From NCBI RefSeq assembly GCF_000233715.2, contig NC_021184.1, positions 1,884,001-1,948,000 of the forward strand: a DNA stretch of 64,000 nucleotides, given 5' to 3'. Positions 25,842 through 34,628 of the stretch are shown in pieces. The translations under genes and the position numbers were made by a program. The notes under the pieces are model-generated. The model saw only the letters and a list, made by a program, of their open reading frames with translations, searched no databases and was not told the origin of the DNA. Source of the DNA: Desulfoscipio gibsoniae DSM 7213 (GTDB lineage Bacteria; Bacillota; Desulfotomaculia; Desulfotomaculales; Desulfallaceae). Each line of letters starts with the position of its first letter. The stretch's first letter is position 1.

Positions 25842-26903
25842 ATGTATACCAACGTAGATATATATCAGGCTTTGCATGAACTAGCTGATGTACCTGTGGT
25901 TGACCTGCGTTCGCCCGGGGAGTATGGTGAAGCCACTATCCCCGGTGCATTTAATATACCTCTGCTGGATAACATTGAACGGGCACTGGTAGGTACGGTC
26001 CATAAAAACCAAGGTCCTGATAAAGCTAGAGAACTGGCAATGGAAATTGTGGCTCCGCGGCTGCCTGTTTTTGTAAAATCTTTTCAAAAAATAGCGCAGT
26101 ATAAAAAAGTTATGATTTTTTGCTGGCGCGGTGGTGACCGCAGTCACTTTGCCGGTAGTATTTTAGATGCCATGGGATTTAAGGTTTACCGGATATTAGG
26201 CGGTTTTAAAGCCTACCGGCGTTTGGTGACGGCATATTTAGGCGAGGAAAATTTACCTTTGCGGGCTGTGGTGGTACACGGATTAACCGGTGTAGGGAAG
26301 ACTGATTTACTTTTAGCTTTAAAGGATATGGGACATCCTGTGCTTGATCTGGAAGGGTTGGCCAAACATAGGGGGTCGGTATTTGGTAAAATAGGACAAC
26401 CCCCGTCCCCAGGACAAAAAATGTTTGAGGCGTTGATTGAGAGGGCATTGCGGCGGGCTGAGAAATACGGTATATTTTTAGTGGAATGTGAAAGCAGGCG
26501 GTTGGGTAACTTATATGTACCCGACTCGGTGCTGAACACTATGCAAAAAGGACACAGGGTATTGCTATATGCTCCGTTTAACACGCGGGTGCAGCGAATA
26601 ATGAGGGACTATGCATTAGGCGGGCCTGGTAATTTAAGTGCTTTGCAGGATGCTGTAGTCCGGTTGACAAAGTATTTGGGAAAAACTAAAGTAAACGAAC
26701 TTAATCAGCGGCTGGCCATGGGTAATTTTAGGGAAGTTTTTGGTTTTCTATTGGGTGAGTATTACGATCCGTTATATAAATACCCGGATGGTCCAAGTAA
26801 AGATTATGATTTATCGGTTAATACCCAAAATATGCATGATGCAGTTCAAAGAGTTAGTGATTTTATTATAAGTTTGCCGGAATATAAAATTCCGGGGAGG
26901 TGA
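25842..26903 (+). CDS. mnmH: tRNA 2-selenouridine/geranyl-2-thiouridine synthase MnmH (SelU)
   Basis: A 353-aa enzyme that converts 2-thiouridine at the tRNA wobble position to 2-selenouridine with selenophosphate. The N-terminal rhodanese domain carries the active Cys in FCWRGGDRS near residue 91. A P-loop domain follows with GLTGVGKT near 147 and the FVECESR-like LVECESR segment near 213. GGGGG before ATG 25842 supports this start over GTG 25788. No selD is in the window, but selenophosphate supply would be needed. Not in the Bacillus gene order, so acquired or lineage-specific here. It overlaps the next unit by 3 bases at most. Confidence 0.9.
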   Translation: MYTNVDIYQALHELADVPVVDLRSPGEYGEATIPGAFNIPLLDNIERALVGTVHKNQGPDKARELAMEIVAPRLPVFVKSFQKIAQYKKVMIFCWRGGDRSHFAGSILDAMGFKVYRILGGFKAYRRLVTAYLGEENLPLRAVVVHGLTGVGKTDLLLALKDMGHPVLDLEGLAKHRGSVFGKIGQPPSPGQKMFEALIERALRRAEKYGIFLVECESRRLGNLYVPDSVLNTMQKGHRVLLYAPFNTRVQRIMRDYALGGPGNLSALQDAVVRLTKYLGKTKVNELNQRLAMGNFREVFGFLLGEYYDPLYKYPDGPSKDYDLSVNTQNMHDAVQRVSDFIISLPEYKIPGR

Positions 26904-26908
26904 TGGTT

Positions 26909-27673
26909 TTGTCCATCGGAGAAGAGCTGCGGCAGGCCAGGGCGCAGATGGGAGCATCCCTGGCGGATGTGGAGAACGAAACCAAAATTCGTACCAAGTA
27001 TATCAATGCCCTGGAAAACGATGCCTTTGATGTGCTGCCCGGTAAGGTATATGTCAAGGGCTTTTTGCGTACTTATGCTCGCTTTCTGGGGCTGGATGGA
27101 GAAACATTGGCCAGCCGGTATGAGGAACAGCTGGCATCCCTGGCTGTTGGGGAAGAAGCGGATGTTCAAGAGCCGGTGGTCCGTCCTATCAAACTGGCGG
27201 GCCGGTGGAAGGGTTTGGCTGTTGCCGTCCTGGTGCTGCTGGCGCTTATAATGGTATACCGGGGCGGTGCGCTGGTGGTTGACCCGCCCGATAATATTTC
27301 TGACAGCGGACAGCACCCGGGGGTCTCCGGTTCCCAAAATAATGTGGGTGATGATCAAGGCCCGACACCGGAACCTGATGATAATAATGTTGTGGTACCG
27401 GACACACAGGGAGTAGACATGGTTTTACAGGTTACCGATGGAGAGAGTTGGATACAAGTGGTGGTGGACAATGAAAATGTATTTGAAGGTACGATTGGCC
27501 CTAATAATGTTAAACAATTCGCGGGACGGGAAAGAATATGGTTAAAACTGGGCAATGCCGGTGTGGTCAAAGTACGGGTAAACGGTAAGGATTATGGTTT
27601 CCTTGACGGGCCAGGTCAGGTGGTAACCAAAACATTTACAGAAAAGGATGATCAGCTAACGGCCGGGGGATGA
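26909..27673 (+). CDS. rodZ: RodZ/YmfM-like membrane HTH protein
   Basis: A 254-aa protein with a cytoplasmic RodZ-type helix-turn-helix (residues about 2-70: GEELRQAR, SLADVENETKI, YVKGFLRTYARFLGLD), one membrane helix near residues 94-112, an acidic linker, and an extracytoplasmic DUF4115-like beta domain. RodZ links MreB to the wall-elongation machinery. By position (after spoIIIE, before pgsA) it matches Bacillus YmfM. GGGGAGG at 26894-26900 favours TTG 26909; ATG 26903 lies too near. Confidence 0.85.
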   Translation: MSIGEELRQARAQMGASLADVENETKIRTKYINALENDAFDVLPGKVYVKGFLRTYARFLGLDGETLASRYEEQLASLAVGEEADVQEPVVRPIKLAGRWKGLAVAVLVLLALIMVYRGGALVVDPPDNISDSGQHPGVSGSQNNVGDDQGPTPEPDDNNVVVPDTQGVDMVLQVTDGESWIQVVVDNENVFEGTIGPNNVKQFAGRERIWLKLGNAGVVKVRVNGKDYGFLDGPGQVVTKTFTEKDDQLTAGG

Positions 27674-27706
27674 TCTCTCCCGGTTTATCTCGGATTTGCA
27701 TATTCT

Positions 27707-27736
27707 TTGACAGTGCTGCTTGCGGTGAGTTATACT
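27707..27736 (+). promoter_or_regulatory. Sigma-A promoter for rimO
   Basis: TTGACA at 27707-27712, 18-base spacer, TATACT at 27731-27736, 34 bases before rimO. A close consensus match in the gap after the RodZ-like gene. Confidence 0.65.
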
Positions 27737-27769
27737 GAGTTTTAAGAATTTAAAAAAGGTGTTATTAAG

Positions 27770-29110
27770 ATGGCAACTGCAATTGGGTTTATCAGCTTGG
27801 GCTGTGCAAAAAACAGAGTGGATTCGGAAATTATGCTGGGACAACTGCGCCAGGCGGGTTATGATATTACGGGCGATATTAACCAGGCAGATGTAATTAT
27901 CGTTAATACCTGCGGTTTTATCACTGCAGCCAAAGAAGAATCAATAGCAGCTATATTGGATGCAGCCCGGTGCAAAATAACCGGTAGGTGCCGGGTTCTG
28001 TTGGTGGCGGGCTGTTTGTCCCAGCGTTATGGTAATGAATTATTACAGGATTTGCCGGAAATTGACGGCGTTATGGGTACTGGAGCGGTTCCGGAGATCG
28101 TGGCAGTGCTGAAGAGGATACATGCTGGGGAAAGGCCGCTGGCGGTAAGTGCGCCCGGCTATATTCATCAAAGTCAGGTGCCCAGGGTGCTAACTACACC
28201 AAATTATACAGCTTACCTGAAAATTGCCGAAGGGTGTGACAATTGCTGCTCTTATTGTGCCATTCCCGCCATCAGGGGACCTTACCGCAGCCGTACCATG
28301 GACGATATTATAAACGAGGCACGATTGTTATGCTCCGGTGGGGTTAGGGAGTTAATTGTTGCGGCTCAAGAAACCACCCGCTATGGACGGGATATTTATG
28401 GCCGGTATGCATTAACCGGGCTTTTACAAAAGCTTGCGCTAATTGAAGAATGCCGCTGGATTAGAATAATGTATTGTTATCCCGATTCCTTTACGGAAGA
28501 GCTGGTTGAATTGCTTGCTACATCTTTAAAAATATGTCGTTATGTGGATTTGCCACTACAGCATATTAATAACCGGCTGCTGCGCATGATGAACAGGCGG
28601 GGAAATAAGGAAAGTATTGTCAAGCTAGTGGACAAGCTACGCCAAAACATTCCCGGCGTAACGTTGCGGACTACCTTTATTGTTGGTTTCCCCGGTGAAA
28701 CCGAGCAGGAGTTTAACGAATTACTTGATTTTATGGAACAGGTCAAGTTTGAGCGGGCCGGTGTCTTTGGTTATTCACCCGAGGAGGGCACCCCGGCCGA
28801 GGCACTGCCTGGCCGCGTCAGTGATGAAGTGCTGGCGGAAAGGGTGGATCAGGCCATGCGTTTACAGCAGCGTATTTCGTTGGCCCATAACCATAATAAG
28901 GTGGGGCAGGTGCTTACCGTGCTGGTGGAAGGCTGGGATGACGATGCTAAAATGTACTGGGGCAGGACAGAGGCTGATGCTCCGGATATAGACGGCAGGG
29001 TCTTTTTTACATCACGTACAGTGGCCCGGGAAGGAGATTTTGTGCGGGTCAAGGTGCTGGATGCCGCGGAATATGATTTATCAGGGGTACGTACAAATGA
29101 ACTTGCCTAA
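27770..29110 (+). CDS. rimO: Ribosomal protein uS12 (Asp) methylthiotransferase RimO
   Basis: A 446-aa radical-SAM methylthiotransferase modifying an aspartate of S12. The N-terminal UPF0004 domain has three cluster-binding Cys (near residues 13, 49, 83: SLGCAKN, NTCGFI, GCLSQRY). The radical-SAM cluster Cys are at about 156, 160 and 163 in GCDNCCSYC; the extra Cys at 159 replaces the usual Arg. The C-terminal TRAM domain ends the protein. The RimO-type AIPAIRGPYRSR follows. pgsA overlaps its end by 14 bases, so the two are coupled. Confidence 0.95.
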   Translation: MATAIGFISLGCAKNRVDSEIMLGQLRQAGYDITGDINQADVIIVNTCGFITAAKEESIAAILDAARCKITGRCRVLLVAGCLSQRYGNELLQDLPEIDGVMGTGAVPEIVAVLKRIHAGERPLAVSAPGYIHQSQVPRVLTTPNYTAYLKIAEGCDNCCSYCAIPAIRGPYRSRTMDDIINEARLLCSGGVRELIVAAQETTRYGRDIYGRYALTGLLQKLALIEECRWIRIMYCYPDSFTEELVELLATSLKICRYVDLPLQHINNRLLRMMNRRGNKESIVKLVDKLRQNIPGVTLRTTFIVGFPGETEQEFNELLDFMEQVKFERAGVFGYSPEEGTPAEALPGRVSDEVLAERVDQAMRLQQRISLAHNHNKVGQVLTVLVEGWDDDAKMYWGRTEADAPDIDGRVFFTSRTVAREGDFVRVKVLDAAEYDLSGVRTNELA

Positions 29111-29642
29111 TCGCTTAACTTTACTCAGGATTTTAATGGTTCCGGTCTTTCTGGTTGTGCTTGCTTTGAGGTTGCCCTGGGGGGATTATATTGCTGCCGC
29201 TGTATTTGTGTTGGCCGCATGTACCGACGGACTGGATGGCTATATGGCCCGTAAGCGGAAACAAATTACTAGTTTGGGTAAACTATTGGATCCGTTAGCT
29301 GACAAGTTGCTTATATCAGCAGCGCTGATTGCCCTGGTTGAATTAGGCAGGCTGTCCGGGTGGGTGGCCGTGGTGATTGTGGGTCGTGAATTTGCTGTGA
29401 CCGGGCTGCGTTCCCTGGCAGTTACAGAAGGGGTGGTCATTGCTGCCAGTAAGTTAGGCAAAATTAAAACGGTTACTCAAATTGTGGCCATTGTAGCTTT
29501 ATTTTTAAGGGATTTTCCATTTAATTTAATCAACATACCATTTGGTAATGTGGCCATGGCTGTGGCGGTTATTTTTACTATCTGGTCCGGCATGGATTAT
29601 TTTCAGCAGGCCGGCTTTCTATTGAAATCAAAAGAAAAATAA
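29097..29642 (+). CDS. pgsA: CDP-diacylglycerol-glycerol-3-phosphate 3-phosphatidyltransferase
   Basis: A 181-aa integral membrane enzyme making phosphatidylglycerol phosphate. The CDP-alcohol phosphatidyltransferase motif DGLDGYMARKRKQ followed by GKLLDPLADK spans residues about 43-70 with all Asp and Gly residues kept. Four to five membrane segments. The start ATG 29097 lies inside the rimO end and gives the usual N-terminus MNLPNRLTLLRI. Position between the RodZ-like gene and cinA/recA is as in Bacillus. A terminator follows. Confidence 0.95.
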   Translation: MNLPNRLTLLRILMVPVFLVVLALRLPWGDYIAAAVFVLAACTDGLDGYMARKRKQITSLGKLLDPLADKLLISAALIALVELGRLSGWVAVVIVGREFAVTGLRSLAVTEGVVIAASKLGKIKTVTQIVAIVALFLRDFPFNLINIPFGNVAMAVAVIFTIWSGMDYFQQAGFLLKSKEK

Positions 29643-29655
29643 TTCCCAAAAATAC

Positions 29656-29692
29656 AAAAACAACCTGCTGCAGCAGTGGGTTGTTTTTTATA
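29656..29692 (+). terminator. Terminator after pgsA
   Basis: AAAAACAACC (29656-29665) pairs with GGTTGTTTTT (29679-29688), 10 bp, with a small inner palindrome, then a T run. Confidence 0.85.
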
Positions 29693-29821
29693 TTTGCCTT
29701 AACGAGCCATATGGCGACAATTACCTGATAAAAGCTCCCATAGGTTATGTTATAATTATTCATTGTCAGAACAGCGTCAAAACCAGCAGCAAAAAGTTGT
29801 TTCAGGGAAAGGAATGGTAAC

Positions 29822-30388
29822 ATGCGCTGGCAGGGCTTTAAAGTTCATGTGGTGGCTATATCGATGCTGGTCGCACTGGCAGCTTTTTTAGGTGCCCAGT
29901 GGTTGTATACCAGCTTAAATTTTCAGCAGCCACTAATGAAGGAATTGGATAATAATCAAATGATAACTGATTATCAAATTAAAGATGATGCCAATGTTTT
30001 AACCATAAAAATAACCCTGCGCGACACAAATGATTTAATGCACACATACCACCAAATAAATGACCAGGTGCAGGCTATTATGGGCGAGCGTTCCTATGCC
30101 ATTGAGCTGGTTGACCGGCGAAATGACCGGTTGAATGAAGTTTATAACCAGGGACAGTTTGCCATTCATGAAGCTATAGCAATGGGTAATTTTACAGCGA
30201 TGGCCGATTCCTTAAACAAGTATGCTCGTGGGGCAGGCCTTGGATCAAAGGTGTATATTGATAGTGATTATATTTACTGGCAGATGAAAGATGGCGACTA
30301 TTATTTGCATGCAGTTTTTGAAAGGGGAAAAAGGCCTGGATCAGTGTCGCTGGGTACGGGTTCGGAAAGGGGGGTAAGTGGTGCTTAA
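29822..30388 (+). CDS. Membrane-anchored protein paired with FtsH-like protease
   Basis: A 188-aa protein I do not recognise. A single N-terminal membrane helix (residues about 8-28) is followed by a 150-residue soluble domain that should face outside, with mixed alpha/beta character (VLTIKITLRDTNDL, YAIELVDRRND). The C-terminus is glycine-rich. It overlaps the start of the FtsH-like gene by 8 bases, so the two are translationally coupled. The protease lacks the external domain that FtsH normally has between its two membrane helices; this protein may serve in that place. Inference from arrangement only. Confidence 0.7.
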   Translation: MRWQGFKVHVVAISMLVALAAFLGAQWLYTSLNFQQPLMKELDNNQMITDYQIKDDANVLTIKITLRDTNDLMHTYHQINDQVQAIMGERSYAIELVDRRNDRLNEVYNQGQFAIHEAIAMGNFTAMADSLNKYARGAGLGSKVYIDSDYIYWQMKDGDYYLHAVFERGKRPGSVSLGTGSERGVSGA

Positions 30389-31859
30389 AGAGGTAGTTTT
30401 GGGTATTGGCCTGGGTATGATTATTTTTTTAGCTGTTTCCGGTTATGACGTCACTCCTGTATTGTTCCTGGGGGTGGCTGCCGGTGCGCTGTTTTATATT
30501 GCCCGGTCACGCGGACTGGCGACCAAAGCATTTAACACTGCACCTCTGGCTCGCCGACCGGAAATTAGTTTCGATGATATTGGCGGGCAAAATACTGCTA
30601 TTAAAGAATTAAAAGAGGCACTGGATTTTATAAAGAACCAAGAGCAAATTATAAAACTGGGTATCAGACCAATTAAGGGTATATTACTCACCGGACCGCC
30701 GGGCACAGGAAAAACACTGCTGGCAAAAGCTGCTGCGGGTTATACTGACTCTGTGTTCATTGCCTGCAGCGGTTCAGAGTTTATCGAAATGTACGCCGGT
30801 GTTGGTGCCCAAAGGGTTCGTCAGCTTTTCCAAACAGCCCGGGATACAGGTCAAAAACAGAAAAAGGACAGTGCCTTGATATTTATTGATGAAATAGATA
30901 TCCTGGGCGGTAAAAGAGGTCAAAACACCAGTCATCATGAATACGACCAAACGCTTAACCAGCTGCTTGTAGAGATGGACGGACTCAAAGTAAACGATAA
31001 AGTGCGTGTGCTGGTGGTGGCCGCCACCAACCGGGCAGATATGCTCGATCCGGCACTGCTTAGACCGGGACGCTTTGACCGCCAGGTTAAAGTGGATTTG
31101 CCCGATAAACAGGGACGACTGGAAATATTAAAACTGCACTGCCGTAATAAACCACTGGCTAAAGACATTAATTTAGAGGAAATAGCCAAAGAAACATTCA
31201 GTTTCAGCGGAGCACACCTGGAAAGCCTAGCCAATGAAGGGGCTATTTTAGCTATGCGGGAAGGTTGTTTGGAAATTAAACACCGGCATCTGCATGAGGC
31301 TATTGACAAAGTGATGATGGGTGAGAAGCTGGACCGGCGACCGTCCAGGCCCGAATTGGAGCGGGTGGCCGTTCACGAAGTGGGACATGCCCTGATCAGT
31401 GAAAAGAACCGGCCAGGTTCCGTATCCACCCTTACCATTACACCACGTGGTCAGGCATTAGGTTATATGAGGCAGATACCTGAAGATGACACGTACCTGC
31501 ATACCCGGGATTATTTAGAGAACCAAATCCGGGTTTTGCTTGCCGGTTCGGTGGCTGAAGAAATGGTGCTGGGTAATCGAAGTACGGGGGCCACCAACGA
31601 TTTCGAACAGGCTGTTAAGGTGGCTGCGCAGATAATACGTTCCGGCATGTCCGAACTAGGTGTGGTGGATCCGGAAATTCTACCGCCGGATTTGCGTTAC
31701 CGTGTGGTTAGCGGCATAATCAAGGAGCAGGAAAAGAAGGTTAAGGAATTTTTGGGCCGCATGCACGGAGCTATTAAGCAAATCGTGCATATATTACTGG
31801 CCGAAGAGAAAATCTCCGGTGAACAATTTAGAATCATGATGAAAAGTTATGGCAATTAA
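30381..31859 (+). CDS. Short FtsH-like AAA+ zinc metalloprotease
   Basis: A 492-aa membrane-bound AAA+ protease. Two N-terminal hydrophobic segments (residues about 5-20 and 26-41) are joined by only a few residues, so the usual FtsH external domain is absent. Walker A GPPGTGKT is near residue 105, Walker B FIDEID near 165, arginine fingers in [10 protein letters not shown] near 225, and the pore loop reads EMYAGVG where FtsH has an aromatic-V-G. The protease domain has the zinc motif HEVGH near 332 and GATNDFEQA near 400 with the third ligand Asp. GTG 30378 is an alternative start. Sits between pgsA and cinA, where Bacillus has no such gene. Confidence 0.88.
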   Translation: MLKEVVLGIGLGMIIFLAVSGYDVTPVLFLGVAAGALFYIARSRGLATKAFNTAPLARRPEISFDDIGGQNTAIKELKEALDFIKNQEQIIKLGIRPIKGILLTGPPGTGKTLLAKAAAGYTDSVFIACSGSEFIEMYAGVGAQRVRQLFQTARDTGQKQKKDSALIFIDEIDILGGKRGQNTSHHEYDQTLNQLLVEMDGLKVNDKVRVLVVAATNRADMLDPALLRPGRFDRQVKVDLPDKQGRLEILKLHCRNKPLAKDINLEEIAKETFSFSGAHLESLANEGAILAMREGCLEIKHRHLHEAIDKVMMGEKLDRRPSRPELERVAVHEVGHALISEKNRPGSVSTLTITPRGQALGYMRQIPEDDTYLHTRDYLENQIRVLLAGSVAEEMVLGNRSTGATNDFEQAVKVAAQIIRSGMSELGVVDPEILPPDLRYRVVSGIIKEQEKKVKEFLGRMHGAIKQIVHILLAEEKISGEQFRIMMKSYGN

Positions 31860-32185
31860 TGAAAGCAGTATGCAGGATATCATAGACCGTACCTTATCTG
31901 ATACGGTCTGTAATATGCTGCATTTTTTTTTGCATACTAACTAACACTAACATTCATGGTTATTTAAACACAATCTACTTATAAAGGCTGGATTTTCAAT
32001 CGTTATGCGTGACTGCCAACGATTGTAACCATTTTGTTGTCAAATGCTGGTCCTGAACAAACATTGTAGCCCAAGATTTAATTAAATATGATAGTTGCAG
32101 GTTTTAGGCATATTTTTTAGAAGCATTAGCAGGAATTACCTTTAGATGGCACGAATATGCAATTTAAGCGAGGTGGCGATGGAAA
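31860..32185. other. Intergenic region, 326 bases
   Basis: After the terminator at 31884-31932 I see no ORF, no remnant of a CinA N-terminal domain and no consensus promoter. A CAATCGTT/AACGATTG inverted repeat lies near 31998-32026. A GAGGTGG site at about 32170 precedes the cinA start. Confidence 0.4.
31884..31932 (+). terminator. Terminator after FtsH-like gene
   Basis: AGACCGTA (31884-31891) pairs with TACGGTCT (31902-31909), 8 bp; a T9 run follows after a short spacer that can extend the stem. Confidence 0.65.
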
Positions 32186-32701
32186 TTGGATGGGGAAATT
32201 ATTTTAACGGGTAATTATGCAGAGGAGTCATTGAAGGAAACTGTTGGGGTTATGCTGGTTGAGCGTGGCCTAACGGTGTCTTTAGCTGAATCATGTACCG
32301 GGGGTCAGGTAATGAAGTATTTATCAGATGTTCCTGGTAGTTCTCGATATTTAGCCGGTGGGGTGGTGGCTTACAGCAATGAGTTGAAAGTCAATTTATT
32401 AGGTGTGTCCAGGGTCATAATTGACCGGCATGGGGCAGTGAGCGAGCCAACTGCCAGGTTGATGGCCGAGGGCGTTCAAAATGTAACCGGTACTTCCCTG
32501 GGTGTTGGTATAACAGGCATTGCCGGGCCCGGCGGCGGCACGGAAGAAAAACCTGTGGGTCTGGTATATATTGCTGTGGCTGGTGAAAACAAAACGGTTT
32601 GTCAAAGGTATGTTTTTTCCGGGCAGCGGATAGAGGTGCGTTCCAGCGCGACCAGTGCAGCACTACAAATGCTTTGCCAATATCTAATGGATATGGGGTA
32701 A
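32186..32701 (+). CDS. pncC: CinA C-terminal domain, nicotinamide-nucleotide amidase-like
   Basis: A 171-aa protein equal to the C-terminal domain of CinA only. Motifs SLAESCTGG near residue 32 (catalytic Ser), GGVVAYSNELK near 61 and GITGIAGPGGGT near 110 are those of PncC amidases, which deamidate nicotinamide mononucleotide for NAD recycling. Bacillus CinA at this place is about 416 aa with an extra N-terminal MoaB-like pyrophosphatase domain, absent here. TTG 32186 is the only suitable start; the ribosome-binding site is weak. recA follows with its own promoter. Confidence 0.85.
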   Translation: MDGEIILTGNYAEESLKETVGVMLVERGLTVSLAESCTGGQVMKYLSDVPGSSRYLAGGVVAYSNELKVNLLGVSRVIIDRHGAVSEPTARLMAEGVQNVTGTSLGVGITGIAGPGGGTEEKPVGLVYIAVAGENKTVCQRYVFSGQRIEVRSSATSAALQMLCQYLMDMG

Positions 32702-32740
32702 ATAATATCAATGGTTGGCAGTGCGGGTAAAAAAGCATTG

Positions 32741-32769
32741 TTGACATGTATTGGTTAGTTCTATAAAAT
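32741..32769 (+). promoter_or_regulatory. recA sigma-A promoter
   Basis: TTGACA at 32741-32746, 17-base spacer, TAAAAT at 32764-32769. It places the transcript start just before the LexA-box-like sequence. Confidence 0.75.
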
Positions 32770-32781
32770 TATATCGAAACT

Positions 32782-32795
32782 CGAACATTTGTTTT
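32782..32795 (+). promoter_or_regulatory. LexA (SOS) box of recA
   Basis: CGAACATTTGTTTT fits the Gram-positive SOS box CGAAC-N4-GTTCG/GTTYC in the left half and most of the right half. It lies at about +6 to +20 of the recA promoter, a position where LexA would block transcription. Confidence 0.7.
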
Positions 32796-32808
32796 AGGAG
32801 GGGTCGCC

Positions 32809-33849
32809 TTGACTGATAAGCAAAAGGCGTTGGAGAATGCGCTTCAGTATATCGAAAAGCAATTTGGCAAGGGTTCCATTATGAAATTAGGTGAGAGTGC
32901 AGCCAGGCTAAATGTAGAGGTTATTCCTACGGGCTCAATATCCCTGGATGTGGCCCTGGGAGTGGGCGGGGTGCCCCGGGGCAGAGTGGTTGAAATATTT
33001 GGCCCCGAATCGTCGGGTAAAACTACAGTGGCTTTGCATATTATTGCCCAGGCGCAAAAGGCCGGGGGGTTGGCAGCTTTTATTGATGCCGAGCATGCTT
33101 TGGACGCCAGTTATGCCAGTAAAATAGGCGTGGATATTGAAAATCTATATGTATCCCAGCCTGATACCGGGGAACAGGCGTTGGAAATTGCGGAGCAGCT
33201 GGTACGCAGTGGTGCTATGGATTTGGTGGTTATAGATAGTGTGGCCGCGCTGGTGCCCCGGGCGGAAATTGAGGGTGAGATGGGTGACGCTCATGTAGGA
33301 CTGCAGGCACGTTTAATGTCCCAAGCACTGCGTAAACTGACCGGTGTAATAAGTAAATCTCGCTGTACAGCTATTTTTATTAACCAGTTAAGGGAAAAAG
33401 TGGGGGTAATGTTTGGCAGTCCTGAAACAACACCCGGGGGGCGGGCGCTGAAATTTTATGCCTCTGTGCGCCTGGATGTGCGTAAAATTGATACTTTAAA
33501 GCAGGGGACTGATGTCATAGGCAACCGGACCAAGGTGAAGGTGGTTAAAAATAAGGTGGCGCCCCCATTTAAACAGGCCGAGTTTGACATTATGTATGGT
33601 GCCGGTATTTCCCGGGAGGGCTGTATACTGGATGTAGCGGTGGACATGGGCATAGTTAATAAAAGCGGGGCCTGGTATTCCTACAAAGAGGAGCGATTAG
33701 GCCAGGGCCGGGAAAATGTTAAGGAGTTGCTTAAAGAACGTTTGGAATTGGCGGAAGAGTTGGATGTGGTGGTGCGCCAAAAGGTGGGGTTGCCTGTTAT
33801 GGCTAAACAAACCCAGGCTGCCGTTGATGGTGCCACCAAGGTGGATTGA
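32809..33849 (+). CDS. recA: Recombinase RecA
   Basis: A 346-aa DNA-dependent ATPase for strand exchange and SOS induction. Walker A GPESSGKT is near residue 67, and FIDAEHALD near 94 and [14 protein letters not shown] near 140 are RecA signatures; the [16 protein letters not shown] loop 2 region (core NQLREKVG) is near 194. TTG 32809 follows AGGAGGGG. Full length. recX overlaps functionally downstream, 5 bases after the stop. Confidence 0.98.
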   Translation: MTDKQKALENALQYIEKQFGKGSIMKLGESAARLNVEVIPTGSISLDVALGVGGVPRGRVVEIFGPESSGKTTVALHIIAQAQKAGGLAAFIDAEHALDASYASKIGVDIENLYVSQPDTGEQALEIAEQLVRSGAMDLVVIDSVAALVPRAEIEGEMGDAHVGLQARLMSQALRKLTGVISKSRCTAIFINQLREKVGVMFGSPETTPGGRALKFYASVRLDVRKIDTLKQGTDVIGNRTKVKVVKNKVAPPFKQAEFDIMYGAGISREGCILDVAVDMGIVNKSGAWYSYKEERLGQGRENVKELLKERLELAEELDVVVRQKVGLPVMAKQTQAAVDGATKVD

Positions 33850-33854
33850 TTAAC

Positions 33855-34331
33855 TTGTCATATGAAAAAGATATTCAAATGGCTAAGGAGAAATGTTTTA
33901 ATTTATTAACTTATAGGCCCAGAACGGAATACGAGTTAAAGTGCCGCTTAAAACAAGCGGGTTTTGATACTGCTGTCATTGAAAATACTATTTCAACCTT
34001 GCAAAGAACGGGCTTAATAAATGATGGTCTTTTTGCCAGGGAATGGGTGAGGTGGAGGCTTTCTGTAAAGCCGGTGGGCAGGGAGTACTTGAGGTCGGAA
34101 TTGCGGCAAAAGGGTATCGATAGCGCTATTGTTGAAGCATCATTACATGATTATGACACTGGTGATGAATTTGAAAAGGCGCTGGCGCTGGCCAGGAAAA
34201 GAGCGGGGCGTTGCAGTAAGCTAACCTGGCGCAGGCTGGCCGGTTACCTGGGACGACGTGGTTTCTCCCATGATGTAGTGACTAAAGTGTGTAATATGCT
34301 GGCTGGTAATGGTGTTCTGGATATATCTTGA
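33855..34331 (+). CDS. recX: RecA regulator RecX
   Basis: A 158-aa helical protein of the RecX family that binds RecA filaments and limits their activity. Three three-helix repeats can be traced, with the diagnostic RPRTEYELKCRL near residue 22, GLINDGLFAREWVRWRL near 53 (core NDGLFAREW) and GRRGFSHDVV near 133. AAGGTGG at 33838-33844, at the recA end, places the start at TTG 33855; TTG 33846 is too close. The stop overlaps a promoter (34328-34356) for the downstream RNA candidate. Confidence 0.88.
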   Translation: MSYEKDIQMAKEKCFNLLTYRPRTEYELKCRLKQAGFDTAVIENTISTLQRTGLINDGLFAREWVRWRLSVKPVGREYLRSELRQKGIDSAIVEASLHDYDTGDEFEKALALARKRAGRCSKLTWRRLAGYLGRRGFSHDVVTKVCNMLAGNGVLDIS

Positions 34332-34356
34332 CACGTTGTCTTAAAAAAAGTACAAT
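34328..34356 (+). promoter_or_regulatory. Sigma-A promoter of the recX-rny intergenic RNA
   Basis: Perfect TTGACA at 34328-34333 (overlapping the recX stop), 17-base spacer, TACAAT at 34351-34356. Predicted start near 34363, exactly at the base of the closing stem of the RNA described next. Confidence 0.75.
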
Positions 34357-34362
34357 TAATGC

Positions 34363-34579
34363 TGGGAGAAAGTAGAATTGGAGTTACCCGGCCATCGGGT
34401 TCATATATATTGCCATAAAATAATATATGGAGCAGGCAAGGAGATTTTATATTGATCAGTTGCTGCTTTGTTATATTTATGTGCAGTGATGGTCAATGTA
34501 ATTTTTGGTCCTTGTCTGGGCAACCATGGTTGAATAGTCCGATTCTTTTTCTTACCGAGTAGCGCTCGGTGTTTTTTTT
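34363..34579 (+). ncRNA. Candidate structured RNA between recX and rny (6S-like shape)
   Basis: No ORF is present, yet the stretch has a consensus promoter and a strong terminator. The predicted RNA ends pair in a 16-bp closing stem with one bulge (34366-34382 with 34538-34553). Inside, a long arm forms from 34433-34442 with 34509-34518 (10 bp), then 34448-34466 with 34483-34500 (18 bp, one bulge) and a 16-base loop. The enlarged middle contains small hairpins at 34386-34400 (ACCCG/CGGGT) and 34521-34532 (CAACC/GGTTG). Length to the stem end is about 190 bases. A rod with an open centre is the shape of 6S RNA, which binds sigma-A RNA polymerase; I cannot confirm that family by sequence. It could instead be a leader controlling rny. 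Confidence 0.6.
34554..34579 (+). terminator. Terminator before rny
   Basis: ACCGAG (34554-34559) pairs with CTCGGT (34565-34570), then G and eight T. It ends the recX-rny intergenic RNA. Confidence 0.85.
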
Positions 34580-34628
34580 GTTAACTGAGCAAAATTATTA
34601 TATATTATTTTTGCTAGGAGGTGAAATA

